From positions 7,003,501 to 7,067,500 of the forward strand of contig CP114491.1 in NCBI GenBank assembly GCA_027186245.1: a stretch of DNA of 64,000 bases, written 5' to 3'. This DNA is from Coriaria nepalensis. Lineage: Eukaryota; Streptophyta; Magnoliopsida; Cucurbitales; Coriariaceae. Below, in pieces: positions 20,791 to 32,577 of the stretch; within the stretch, counting starts at the first letter, position 1; every line of letters starts with the position of its first letter. The notes beneath the pieces are model-generated. The model searched no databases, was not told the origin of the DNA, and was given only the letters and a program-made list of their open reading frames with translations. Made by a program: the position numbers and the translations under genes.

Positions 20791-22544
20791 TCCTGTTACT
20801 TGCGTGTTATAGCTCAAAATTTGGATATAGTTTTAACAGCGTAGTTGTTCTGGGTTGATATATTTCTGCCGCTTTTGATGGCTGGTTTGATGTTTGTTGG
20901 TCCCATATCTGTTGTGTTCCTCGGATGATGCTGTCTGTAGTGTTTTACAGACCTAATGAGAAAAAAGGCTTGTTTATTAGTTAAATGAATTAAACGAGCA
21001 ACTCATCTCCGTAAGTATTTAGTTGTATAGGTTTGGTTCCTAATATTTCTTGGTTAATTCAAGGACTTATGGAGAAACATCTCAATTTTTAAAAAAAATA
21101 TTTTATATGTATTACGTGTATCATCATGCCGTATGAGAAGTGATAACTATGATTTTAAATATAAATATTATTTTTTATACGTCATATTAAAAATAATATT
21201 TATAATTAAAATTGAGCAAAATTCATTTTTTTGATGAAATTGAACCGAAATTGATTTTATATTGATTTGATCATAAAAATTGAATCAATATTAGACCGAT
21301 CGATTTCAGTTGAATCCGATTTATTTTTTACACTAAATTTTTTTTTTCTATTCAATTCTATCATATATAAATCAAACCTTCTTTCTAGAATAAGGTTGTG
21401 GCATTCATGTGGCTTGGCTCCATTCGGCAAACAGTAAGAAGACCGTTCTTTCAAACCTTATTTCCCCTCCACTGCTTGTGCGCAATCATTGGTTTAAACA
21501 AGAAAATTGAGTATAAAATAAGTCAAAACTATTTTTGGTAAAGAAAATAATTTAGATATCACATTAATTTATAAATAATTTTATTTAAATAAATACGATA
21601 AACACTAAGATAGAAACAACCTTTAATTCCAAGTGCAGAAACAACAAAGTGCTAAGTTCAGTTTCTAGATGAATGCTTAACTTAATTATCAGCAATTTTA
21701 CGAAGTAAAATATTTCGTCCTTTTTTTTTTTTTTCTTTTAATGACAATTAGTATGGTTCAATTAACACCAATCAAGTTACTTTAGCAGCATATCAAATCT
21801 GACCAAAATCTACTTCTTTAGCGAAGAAAAAGAAATTGAATATAGAGATAATGTGAAAGTCAACAGGAAAAAGTTTGAAAAAAAGATGAAAGACCATAAG
21901 CCACCAAGAAAGAGTTGGTGTGAAAGCCATTTTCAACCCTCAGTGAGATATTGTACCACTAAAGCAAATATTTGTCGCTTCTCTGATTCAGATTCGTCTG
22001 TGTGTGTTTGATTTGGTTTTCATTTCCTTTAGATCTACAACTTTGTCTCTGTTTAAACTTTTATGTTAAACGCAAGCCCTTTACTGGTAAAAAGCTACGT
22101 CATATTTGAAATGAATTTGTATGTTTAACATTGAAGTGAATTTGTCTGTTTAAGCGCAAGCCTTTCATTGATGAACATTGTAGTGAATCTATCTATTTAC
22201 TAATCTGTTTGTTTATAAGCAAATTATTTGCTTCAGTTTATGGTTAAGGTTTATCTGTTTATTTAGGAATTTGTCTATTTGTAAATAGTTTGATTTTAAT
22301 TGTTAAGACTCAGTATTTGTATAGTTTTAATGGTTAAGTTTGAGTTAGATTTTAATGTTTCTAAATAAAGTGTGTTTTGTTGATAACCTTTGTATGGATA
22401 TAAATAACACCAGATGTGGGAGTTTGTTGTAAATTGTTTAGTGATTTTCCTTTTTGATTATGTTTTATGATCTTGATTTTATTATAGTTTGTATGATTTT
22501 GTTTTAAGTTACCTAATTATGTTTTAAGTTGCTTAATTATGTAG
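20791..22544. other. p23 3' UTR and AT-rich spacer
   Basis: No gene seen. An imperfect palindrome around 21155-21215 ('ataaatattatttttta' facing 'taaaaataatatttat') and the run at 21230-21320 look like decayed repeats. A T-rich run is at 21721-21740. From about 22130 the sequence is the leader side of the Harbinger relic. Confidence 0.4.
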
Positions 22545-23825
22545 ATGGCACCACCTGAAATTGATGAGGTAGCAGATGATAAGATATGGACACTACAACT
22601 TGAGACTACACTGCTGGATATAATGATCCAAGAGATGATCCAAGGAAACATGGTTGATGGCATGTACTCTAAGCAGGTTTGGATAAGGATCCGTGCAAAT
22701 TTTAATAGTAGGTCTCATCATTTATTCAATATGAAGCAGATGAAATCAAAACTGCAATGCTTGAAACAAATGCACGGCACATTTGCATCCCTTCTTTGCA
22801 TCCCTTCTTTGCATCCCTTCTTATAGAGACAAGTATTGGTATTGATCCCGATATCGGACTTTTCAATTTAACAAATGAACATTGGGAGGCACTCAAACAT
22901 ATATGACTACACATTTGTATTACTGTTAAGTTTTATCTAACATACAATAAAGTTTATCATCGGGTCAATTCAGTCAAAAATTTGAAAATTAAACTTGATG
23001 TCAAAGTGTAATGCCTAATTACAAGAAGTTAAGGAAATAATTGAGTATAGTGGTTATTATATTGGTTATTACTATGAGTCATGGCTGATCTGTGAGAGTG
23101 AGTATACTGCAAGAATATATTTTCCTAATTCTATGAGTCATTATTCTCTAATTATTCTAGGTATTGACATGATGTAATATATGTTGTTGCAAACAAATAA
23201 ATTGTATGTTCAGTTTCGTAAGAAGGTGTGGCTATACTATGAGAAGCTCGGAATGCTTTATGGCAAGACACAAGCAACTAGTGGACTCCAACATTCGTCT
23301 AGTCAATCACCGCCTGATAGAGAAGAAGAGTATGTACTGTTTGATGAATTCATTAATGGTTCAATTCATTTTAATATGGGCACTTCATCAACTCCATATG
23401 ATGATGACTTCATACAGTCTTTCGGTGGCATGGATGACATAAATGGTACGAATTCAGGTAATGTGCCTATTGTTGATGATATCTTGATTTCTAGGGCTGC
23501 CATATCTGATGTATTAGGTTACCAACCAACATATACGACTCTATCCTCCCTATCTCCAAGTCTAGCTCGTACGCCTAACTATATAGGTGATGGCAATTGA
23601 TATTCACCAAACATGTCACTTGCAGTTACCTACCATGCTAGATCGGATAACATAGGAAAGAGGAAGCTAAAGGGAAAAGGGGCGCCACCTTTGTAGCTGG
23701 CAGAATACTTTGAATCATTTATTGCGGAATTCGTAAAGAAATTTGAGACTCTTGAAAAGCTTGCCGATGAAAAGATGGCCTTTTATAATAGAATGGGAAG
23801 AGACAATGCAGAGTCATTTTGGTAG
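22545..23825 (+). pseudogene. Myb/SANT-like Harbinger ORF1, broken
   Basis: Starts MAPPEIDEVADDKIWTLQLE and shows the Myb/SANT-like helix pattern (LLDIMIQEMIQGNMVDGMYS, KQVWIRIRANFNS, MKQMKSKLQCLKQ). A 13-bp unit repeated three times at 22788-22828 shifts the frame and ends the ORF. In the next frame NLTNEHWEALKHI follows, then a stop. A separate open frame, 23181-23600, carries the acidic middle, and 23613-23825 the C-terminal LAEYFESFIAEFVKKFETL helix. In active elements this protein helps the transposase bind and move to the nucleus. Confidence 0.75.
22788..22828 (+). repeat. 13-bp unit x3 disrupting Harbinger ORF1
   Basis: Three consecutive copies of TTTGCATCCCTTC. The extra copies are 13 bp each and so break the reading frame of the Myb/SANT ORF. 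Confidence 0.85.
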
Positions 23826-24132
23826 GGTAATAATCAGCTACCAAAAGAGGAGGATACAATTAGAAAATGTATGGGTGTATTAAATTGACTAACATGTTTA
23901 GATATGAAGACATATATACTAGAAACTGGTTATCTAAGAACCAAAACTCATCATGAAATATTCATGCACGTATGCGGTGACGAAGATCGATTCCGAGTAT
24001 GGCTATTGAACTTGACACCAAATATGATGAGGTAGAGTATTATAGATTTTAATTGGTAAATTGGGTAAGTCTGAGTAATCTGGACTTTGTTTGTGGTATA
24101 AATGCTTTACGCTATATTATGGAACTTGGTTT

Positions 24133-24470
24133 ATGTTGGTTTATGTAGTATGAAACTTGATTATTATGGATTAAGTTGGTTTATATATTATTAAACTTGG
24201 TTTATGTGGGTTTATGCAATAATGCAAAGATATCGACGTAATAATGCAAAAGCAAAGTAATAATGATATCAACGTAATGCAAAGGCAAAGTAATAATGCA
24301 CAATGATATCAACGTAATAAAGCAAAGGCAAAGTAAATGCAATCCTCATCGCGTGAAATGTGCTCAAACTTGTACTTTTGAGGGGATGGGTGATAATGCA
24401 ATGTAATATTCATCATGTATATCAAATACTCATCATGCAAAGGCTATAACAAATATTCATCATGCAAAGT
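24133..24470 (+). repeat. Short tandem repeats between the two Harbinger genes
   Basis: Two blocks. At 24133-24218, variants of 'acttggtttatgttggtttatg' repeat. At about 24225-24335 a unit of roughly 46 bp containing 'gatatcaacgtaat' and 'gcaaaggcaaagtaa' occurs three times. 'atcatgcaaag' recurs once more near 24435 and 24459. Confidence 0.7.
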
Positions 24471-24790
24471 TTCTAATGTGAAGTGTGCAGGGAATATATT
24501 CCACTGAACTATCTTATTTTGGAATGGAAATATATGCTGCAGTATATTAGCTTCATAGGATGTACTTAAAGTATCAATATAGAAGAGATTATATGTTTGT
24601 GTGCAAATATTTATCTATAAAATATGGTAACGTGTCGTCCATTACAACTACAATACATTCTGGAATATTGTTATGCCATCCACTTGCTTCTAAAGTGAAG
24701 TATTAGTTCATGTAATTGTGGTTCGATTTAAATTATTGCATTTGAAGTTATTATTATATATAGCTATGTCTTAATTTCATTGTCAGAAAA

Positions 24791-26190
24791 TTGATGGAGG
24801 ATTACGCGCTTAATGGTTATAACAGTGATGAAGAAGAACTTTTATTTGACGATACTAAAGAACTACAATTTATTTTTATGTTTGAAGAAATTACTGTCAT
24901 TCACAATAGAACTCTCGAGCGGATACCGATGAAAACATCTTCTTTAACTGGAGCACAATATGTGGCTGAGTTGCTTTCTAGACATCCCCGGGTCTGCTAT
25001 GAGTTATTTTGAATGGAAAGAGAAATATTTATGAATCCTTGTATCAAACTGAAAATGAAAAGATACTTGTTAGATTCCCGTTATATGTGCTCTGAAGAGA
25101 AGTTGGTAATATTTTTATTCATTATGACACATACTGCGATGCGTCGTTTGATTACTAATCGTTTTCGGCATCAACTGAAACAGTATCACAACACTTCCGA
25201 GATACATTGTGTGGGATATGTCGTTATGGTTGACACATTGTGCATCGTCCTAAGCCAAACAGTCAACATATGCTCTTGTGGATAAATACAATTAGTATCC
25301 ATATTTCAAGGTAAAATAGACAAATATATCAATAATATTAATATATGATTTTATATTATCAACTATTCATCAAAGATATATGTTTTATATCTCGTAATAC
25401 ACAATGCTAATGAAATGAAAGAATTGCATCGGGGCAATTGATGGTACTCACATTGGCGTAGCTAAAGTCTCACCCGCTCAACAAGTTCGGTTCAAAGGAT
25501 GTAAATCTATCCTGCCCTGGAATGTCATGGCTGTATGTGCATTTGACATGACTTTTACGTTTGTGTACACTGGCTGGGAGGGAACTGTAAACGACTCAAA
25601 GGTGTTTCACAATGCAATTGGTAGAATAGAGAATAATTTCCCATTGCCTAGAGTCGGTAAACATATCTTCGTCGTTTGTTAATAAAAATAAATAAATCAA
25701 GGTTGATATAATATTTGTAAGATACTATGATGTTCTTTCTTTGGGTGAGTACTACGCAATTGACTCAGGTTATCCCATGAGGATGGGATTCCTGACACCA
25801 TATAGGAGTGAGTGAGCATTACCATCTCTCAGAGTACCGTGGTCAAGGAAGATGTCCTCCGAGGAAAGAAAGAATTATTCAATTGTCGTCACTCATCATT
25901 GAAGGGAATAATAGAGAAAGCCTTTGGTTTACTTAAGCACAGAAATAATGCCTCCTTATAGTTTCATGAGACAAGGACTCATCGTCCATGAATGTTGTGT
26001 CACTCACAACTTCATCAAGATGTCTGGTACCCGTGACCGTTTGTTTGAGCAACATGAGAACGATGAAGAACCTGATTTCGAGAGTGAAGTTAAAGGCGAG
26101 ATCAATTTCTCCGATATATGTCAGAGGCAAATGGCTGCATGATGTGATGTGATAGCTGATAAAATATGGGCATATCATCATTACTAGTAG
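24791..26190 (+). pseudogene. PIF/Harbinger transposase (DDE/HARBI1-like), broken
   Basis: The N-terminal block RIPMKTSSLTGAQYVAELL is in frame from 24791. A stop at 25010 separates it from MEREIFMNPCIKLKMKRYLL and SEEKLVIFLFIMTHTAMRRL. After another gap the catalytic domain resumes near 25425 (GAIDGTHIGVAK with the first Asp, then VNDSKVFHNAI with the second). DSGYP and FLTPYR appear near 25763-25800, and an LKGIIE/FGLL-like block with the third acidic residue lies near 25900. The tail (PYSFMRQGLIVHECCVTHNF) runs to 26142. Stops and frame changes exclude activity. Confidence 0.85.
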
Positions 26191-26378
26191 ACATCCTCCT
26201 TGTTTACATATAATATGTATGTTCAATAAATGGGTGCATTTATTGTATTATTGTCTTGATTGTTTCGTTAGTTAAGTTTGCCTACTTAAAATAATAATTT
26301 TTCACATATACTATTATACACTACACGACATTGACACTTTCTTCTATGATTTCACACTTTCACTTCCAAGAACCCTAA

Positions 26379-26470
26379 GGCTTTGCTTGGTAGCTGAATT
26401 GGATATTAGGATCTGGATAGGATATGGTTCATAGTTGCAAAGTCTTTAAACAAGTCATTACATAGCCCAA
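26379..26470 (+). repeat. Tourist-like MITE end or solo fragment
   Basis: The sequence GGCTTTGCTTGGTAGCTGAA directly follows TAA at 26376-26378, as expected for a PIF/Harbinger-type terminus with a TWA target site. The next 50 bases match the repeat in the SR34 intron (5954-6007). The opposite terminus was not found downstream. Confidence 0.5.
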
Positions 26471-27574
26471 AAATTAAATAAGAACATGATACAAAACATA
26501 TGTCTTGACTTGACTTTTTAACAAAATTAACAACATATGATAAATATAGTAAGACATATAGTAAGAAATTATGTCCGAACCGAAATCTCAATGGGTCAAT
26601 AGGGACCTAGTGAAGGAGCTTTCGATCTATAAAGTAAACTAATAGATATATTAATAAAAAGTTTTTATACTTAAAACTCTATGGATCGACATGTCTTGAG
26701 AACACTCATCAATCCGTAGAGTTTGGAGGTCATAGAGTAAAAAAAACTATATACTCATTTTACTTTACTTTATGACCTTCAAACTTTATGAGTGGATGGA
26801 TCTTGAGAACACTTATCGACCATTCATAAAATTTGAAAGTCAGAGAGTAAAAAGTCTTTGTACTCAAAGGTCTAGAATACATAGACTTATTGATAATACT
26901 CTTCAACACATTTCCAGTGTATTTGTCCAAATTTGACGATGACAAACTTAGACAAATTTTACCATGCCCAAATTTCAAGTATACCACCTATCATATCACA
27001 TGTCTTATAATTACATTGAGGATGGTATCATACATTTAAATTTACAATACAAGTCTTATAACATGTAGCATAATATAACGTAAAAGAATATAAACTTGGT
27101 TTCTTACTTGCTCGTTTGTTTGGTGAGTAGAAAAATCAAAAGTATTGTGAGTATTTCTTTCTTGAGATTCCTTTTTATACTGAGACGTGAATTGGGTATA
27201 AACTCAAGAGAAGGAAATCTAAATAACTCAGATAATATATGATACCTTTTGGCAAGAACAATTTATAAACAACAACTACAATTCGCAAGAACGGCCTTTT
27301 GGCCTTTCCAATGTGCATATATTTGAGCAAACTAGATGCAAAAGAAAAAAGGTGTTACAATTACAGTATTACAATTTATAATCAGCAAAGATAAGAGTGA
27401 AGAAAAAAAAAAAAATCCACGCTTGCTATGAAGAATAGTACCATAGAACTGATTCAAAATGACTACTACTCTAGAATAGATTCACAGCCAGACCCTTCAT
27501 AGAAAGTTGGGCCATCAAACGCATGTGATATAACGCAAGCCAAATCAACCAGCCATGGAGGCCAGAAGCTCGAA
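26471..27574. other. AT-rich spacer before LSM4
   Basis: A pair of inverted similar segments, 26640-26760 and 26770-26890 ('actcatcgatccgtagagtttg...gtcatagagtaaaa' versus the reverse), suggests a decayed foldback of about 250 bp. The last 150 bases are the LSM4 3' UTR. No gene recognised. Confidence 0.4.
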
Positions 27575-29095
27575 TCAACCTCGTCCTCGACCCCCACCTG
27601 GTAAAAATTCAGAATATACAAATTATTAACTAGTTGAGACTTGAGAAAGTTTTCCAAACACAAGCCCTGTAAAACATAATTGTAAGAGAAATAAAGATTC
27701 TATATTCTAAATTGTGTTGAAGATTAAATTTTCTTTTATGATGGAACAGGGTAAGGAAGAAAGGAAACGAGGGGTAGACAAAATTATACCTCTGTTTCCA
27801 CTTGGCTTTCCGCCTGGACCACCCCTACCTCGGCCCCTGCCAGCAGGCTTAGCAACTCCATCATCCAGGCCCTGTCCCATTCCTTTTGGTTGCCGTCCAC
27901 TAGCACCTCCACCATCCTCCCTACCTCTTCCTCTTCCACGTCCTACCCCAGGTGGTTTTCTATCTGATACAGTCGATGCCAAAGAAAACACCAGATCAAC
28001 ACCAATCAGTCGTCTCTCTAAATCAGAAAGGGCCAAATTATAAATGTATATGCACCATTTCTAACCCACAAAGATATTTATTTTGTCTCTATGTTGGTGA
28101 GAATATATAAAGTTTGATGCACAATTTTCTATAACATTCCACATGCTGAATACTTGCCCTAGTTAGAAATATACCTGAGCGGCTCTTTTCTTCCTGAACT
28201 TTATCAATGACCTGAAATATGAAAAGGATTTCAGAGCTAAACTTAGTTGATTAGGCATTGAGTCAGAGATACAGAAGAGAATCGATACGCCAAAATAGTA
28301 TAAGAACGTCTACAACCTATAATATTAATATAGTTTTGAAGAAGTCTAATAAATTTTAGAAATACCTCATCAGGAACTCGAAGGTACTTAATCGTATTTC
28401 CACGGATGTAGCATTCAGGCATTCGCCAAAACCTGTCTCCATCCTACATGTTGTATAATGTAAACTAATTATAATTTTTAGAAGGATCAAATTTCAACCA
28501 TTACCAATAAATAAGGGAAGAGGTAAGGGATATAACAAAACAAATTAATATATAAGTGTAAGAGAATGGTGAGTATTACTCTCGAGGTACAGATGACTTC
28601 TCGGAGATGGATGTTCATCCATGTATCGCAGTTGACTAAATGCCCATTGTATGTTTCCCCATTTTTCAGCTCCACCAACTGTTAAAATTGCAAATTCCAG
28701 AAATTAGATTAAATATACAAATGAGTATGTTTGATAAGAGAGGAAAAAAAGAAGAGATGAGGCAGAATTCATCATATGACAGAGAAGAATCTCTCACCAT
28801 TGGGTGCGCTTGAGCAGTCTTAAGAAGTGAAAGCGGAAGCTGGAAAGATTAGAAGTTTTAAGAGTTAACAAAATTCAGAGTAGAGGACAAGTATGCATGA
28901 AGTCAACTCAATACAGCTGGTTAGCCTTGTTTCTGGATTTGGATCCTAGTCCCACGTTACTACAACTAATAAAACAAAAAGAAAACCAAATACTTCCTAG
29001 TCTTTCTTTAACTCCAATTTTCTCAGTTTCCAAACAAAAGTAAATATAACAAAGAAAGATTGAAAATCACTTAGTAACGTACCATTCCCGAAAGG
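27575..29095 (-). CDS. LSM4: U6 snRNA-associated Sm-like protein LSM4
   Basis: Subunit shared by the nuclear LSM2-8 ring (U6 snRNA, splicing) and the cytoplasmic LSM1-7 ring (mRNA decapping). Seven coding exons on the minus strand: 29095-29093, 28839-28798, 28678-28580, 28443-28366, 28211-28175, 27963-27790 and 27597-27575, giving 151 residues. The first coding exon is the ATG alone. The next supplies [14 protein letters not shown], the exact family N-terminus. Sm1 is at about 13-45 ([20 protein letters not shown]) and Sm2 has [15 protein letters not shown] from residue 61. The C-terminal tail is Gly/Arg-rich ([24 protein letters not shown]), as in LSM4 proteins targeted to P-bodies. It is longer than the tail of Arabidopsis LSM4 (about 129 residues in total, as I recall). 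Confidence 0.96.
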
Positions 29096-29560
29096 AACAA
29101 TTCTTCCAAGCACAAGAAGCCTGCAAAACGATTAAATCGGTTCAGAACAAACCAAGCCGAGAGAGAACGAGGGAGAGAGAGAGCCGAAAGACCTAAAAAG
29201 CAATTGAAAACTGAGGAGCAGCAGGTCAAAAGAGATTAGACAAGAAGAAAGTATGCGGAAAAAACCCAGTAAGGAAAAAGTAGTGGAAGCATGTATCTAA
29301 TGGCGATTCCGTAACAACTACTACACATAAAAGAAGAAGGAGAAAGTAAAAGATCGTGGCTTGAATTGAGAAACCCTAGTGCTAGTGTAGTAGAAAGGGA
29401 ATCTGCAATCACCTCCGGCAGAGGAAGGTTCCGTCTATCAGCCAAATCGCCACCTCTTACTTGATTCAATTTCAGAGAACTTGACGCTGCTTCCACAGCA
29501 CTCTCTCTCTCTCTTTCTCTCTGCGCCTCTGTCAAGAGGGTTATTACTAATATTTCCTCT
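29096..29560 (-). promoter_or_regulatory. LSM4 leader and promoter region
   Basis: On the minus strand a likely leader intron ends with TTTTGCAG at about 29122, just upstream of the start exon. A telo-box-like AAACCCTA lies at 29371-29378 (plus strand). An (AGAGAG) run at 29502-29520 is probably near the transcription start. Confidence 0.4.
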
Positions 29561-29704
29561 CTGAATGGGCTAATGACCTATTTATAGACTCCCTATTATA
29601 TCCTCCTCCTCCTCCTGAGCGAACCGCCCTATCCTATTCTTTTTTGTTTTTTGTTTTTTTTTTTTAAAGTACCCTGTCGAGCCTATCCTATCATTCATTC
29701 CTGG

Positions 29705-30167
29705 GTAAAAACAAAAAACCAAAAACCAAAAATCAAAAACCAAAAACCAAAAACCAAAAACCAAAAACCAAAAACCAAAAACCAAAAACCAAAAACCAAA
29801 AACCACAAACCAAAAAGCAAAAACCAAAAACCAAAAATACAAAAACCCAAAAATACAAAAAATACAAAAATACAAAAAACTAAAAAACTAAAAAACCAAA
29901 AAACCAAAAAACCAAAAAACCAAAAAACCAAAAAACTAAAAAACCAAAAAACCAAAAAACCAAAAAACCAAAAAACCAAAAAACCAAAAAACCAAAAAAC
30001 CAAAAAACCAAAAAACCAAAAAACCAAAAAACCAAAAAACCAAAATACCAAAAAACCAAAATACCAAAAAACCAAAAAACCAAAATACAAAAAAACCAAA
30101 AAACCAAAAAACCAAAAAACCAAAAAACCAAAAAACCAAAATACCAAAATACAAAAATACAAAAATA
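29705..30167 (+). repeat. Two-phase minisatellite: CCAAAAA heptamer then CCAAAAAA octamer
   Basis: The first block (about 29716-29838) repeats CCAAAAA with period 7. After a short degenerate bridge, the second block (about 29883-30145) repeats CCAAAAAA with period 8 and occasional ATACC variants. The low-complexity open frames in all phases (KPKTKNQ-type, FWFFGFLVF-type on the reverse) are artefacts of the repeat and not genes. The heptamer is reminiscent of, but not equal to, the plant telomere unit CCCTAAA. Confidence 0.95.
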
Positions 30168-30449
30168 TAAATCTTTAGTGGTCAGATTGAAAAATTGTGT
30201 ATTTATATTAATAATTAAAGATTTTCATTATTTTTAGGGTTCATATTTGATAATTAGGAAGTATCGATGATTGTACGTAATTTTCCAAAATGGAAATGTG
30301 TTGGACTAATTATGTAATTCTTTTGATGCATCATTTAATTATACTATTATTTTGGTGCCTTCAGGATTTTTAGCTACTATTTATTTATTTATTTTATAAA
30401 AAAAATAATGAATGGTTTTAGTAGAGAAGAAAAGGTCTTAGGCAGTATT

Positions 30450-31502
30450 GACGTGCTTAGTAACGGTATTCAAAAATTGAGATTTATCTCAATAAATCGA
30501 TAATTATTTGAAACAAATTTCAAATTTTCAAAATTATTTAATGCTTGATAACGATATGGTATATGATATTTTATAATGTCATTATCGTTTAGCAAGACCC
30601 AATTAAAAAATGACATCATGCTCTTTAGAAAAATGTTTTGTTTTGTTATTCGATCTTTAGAGTTATTTGACGGGTTGAAATATCTTAATCTATGAAGGAT
30701 CGTTCGATTTTTAGAGTTACTCAACGGGTCGAAGGATCTCGACCTGTGAATGACCATTCGACCCTTAAAGCTACTCTAAAGGTCGAAAGGACTCAGCCTA
30801 TGAAGAGTCTTTTAACTGTTAGAGTTACTCAACGGATCAAAAGGTCTCGACCTATGAATGGTCTTTCAATGGGTCGAAGGGCATTGACCTATGAAGAGTC
30901 TTTCAACCCGTTGAGTAATTTAGAGTTACGTGTGAAATACACATACTTAAATTAAATGTTATACCCACATTGCTATAAAGAATACTATGTTGTATAAGAA
31001 TAACATAAAAGTGCAAGAAAAAAGAATGATCATTATTACAAACAGCAAATGTAATAAAATCCAATGGTGAGAACAAAATCTGGACTAATTGAATAGAGAT
31101 AACAGCTAATGAACATAAATGAAGGTTCACATCTAGTTGCAAAAGAATTATCGGCGTTGCCCTTTTCACTCTGGAAATAGAGATTCTCGATAATGAGAGG
31201 TTCACGATATGATTTATGGAGAAATGAGAGTTTGTTGGGGAAGGTGACGAAATGAAGAAAAATGGATATTGAACACTGTTTATAGACATTAAAATCAAGT
31301 TTTTATTTGATCAAAATATGAAAACCACATAAAATGGTATCCTTTTTTATGATTCAAACCGGTCAAAATGACATTTTAATTTAACTTACTAAAATGTCGG
31401 TGACATATAATTTCATTAATAATCACACTTGTCTTCTGTTAAAAATTGGTTTTACTATTAAAATATCAAAAACGGTTTCCGAATACCATTCCTAAACACA
31501 CC
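30450..31502. mobile_element. Possible non-autonomous inverted-repeat element
   Basis: The left end GACGTGCTTAGTAACGGTAT (from 30450) resembles the reverse complement of the right end (..GAATACCATTCCTAAACACA, ending about 31502), matching at about 17 of 21 positions. The interior of about 1.05 kb has no transposase and includes the 54-60 bp tandem repeats at 30655-30925. I could not fix a target-site duplication, so the superfamily is open. Confidence 0.4.
30655..30925 (+). repeat. Four to five imperfect tandem units of about 55 bp
   Basis: Each unit contains variants of 'ttagagttactcaacgg', 'gtcgaaggatctcgacct' and 'atgaatg(a/g)(c/t)c(a/t)ttcga'. Units alternate between a GTCTTTCAA and a CATTCGAC ending. 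The unit itself has internal dyads (GGGTCGA...TCGACC), so it could fold. Confidence 0.75.
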
Positions 31503-32577
31503 TTATATATTTATTTTTTGTTTCGGGTACCACCCGTATTATGAATAATTAGTAAGACACTATTATATATTATGAAACTTTTTTTTCATTATTATTTTTG
31601 TCTTCATAACTCTCATATATCCTAATTTAATATATAACTCTATTTTTATCTTAAAATTTAATTACCTTTTTTCACTTAATAATATTTGATTTATTATATT
31701 TATCTATAATAAATTTTTATTATTTTTATTTTCACTCAACACACCATCTTATCTGCTACAATCATTGCCACCACGGCCATCGCTTCAAAAAAAAAAATAC
31801 TTACTTCTTAAAAAATTAATTAATTTGCAAATACAAACAACTATTTTTTTTTTTCAAAATATTTATTTATTTTTAATTAAAACCTTTTTGGATGGATAAT
31901 AAATATTTATGAATTGGTAAGTTAGGGATAAATAAAAATAATTAACAATTTTGTGAGTAAAATAAAATAATAAATTAAATATGGATGGATTAAAGAAAAA
32001 GTAATTAAATTTTATTTTCGGAATGAATTTGTATTTTAAATAAATTAGAAGGGAGTTATTAATTTAAAGATAATAATTAAAAATAATAAAATATAAATTT
32101 TTATAACATAAAATAGTATTTAACTAATTCTTGATAATATAAGGTAATAAATGATTATTTGGATTGTGATTTGTTTTTGTATTCTTTATTTATTTAGTTA
32201 TTTGTTACTTTCGTTGATTTAATAGACTCTAGTCTACAGCAGAGAAATCATAATATAGTGGTGTCTATAACACACTCCAACCTGCTCACAATCCCATTGA
32301 TCTCTCAGTGATCTTCACATAGTATTAAAACCAAATTTCTACACGCTCTAACGAGTTTTGATCATACACGTCTCCAATGCCTCCGCTTGTAGGATCCACC
32401 GGTATTCCACTTGTAGCTATTAACGCTGAACACCAATCGTCCTTGACTACGTGCCGGCCCCATCTAACGCTAATTCATCCGTAAAATAATATAATCAAGT
32501 AAATGAAAATTTAGAGAAGAAGCAAAAAGAAAAAGAATTAAAGAAAAAATGGTCCTATAATCCCAGTTGAGAGTTAA
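31503..32577. other. Very AT-rich spacer
   Basis: No gene. Long A/T runs; the 32220-32480 part is less AT-rich but carries no recognisable coding signal. Confidence 0.4.

Larger units (their letters stand above)
22545..26190 (+). mobile_element. PIF/Harbinger DNA transposon remnant
   Basis: Contains the two-gene content of plant PIF/Harbinger elements in one orientation: a Myb/SANT-like DNA-binding ORF (22545-23825) followed by a DDE transposase (24791-26190). Both are broken. The bounds given are those of the coding relics; I could not find a convincing pair of terminal inverted repeats with TWA target duplications. The spacer between the two genes is full of short tandem repeats. Confidence 0.82.

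Noticed and set aside
24133..24470. CRISPR-like array of spaced repeats
   Set aside because: The repeats are degenerate, irregularly spaced and lie inside a plant DNA transposon; there are no cas genes and the host is eukaryotic.
27714..28043. Plus-strand 109-codon Pro-rich ORF
   Set aside because: Antisense of the Gly/Arg-rich LSM4 exon 6; Pro/Arg richness follows from the complementary GGN codons.
29709..29838. Interstitial telomere repeat
   Set aside because: The unit is CCAAAAA, not the plant telomere unit CCCTAAA; no true telomeric units are interspersed.
29582..30178. Long low-complexity ORFs on both strands (Lys/Pro-rich, Phe/Trp-rich)
   Set aside because: They are translations of the CCAAAAA/CCAAAAAA minisatellite, open in several frames only because the units contain no stop.
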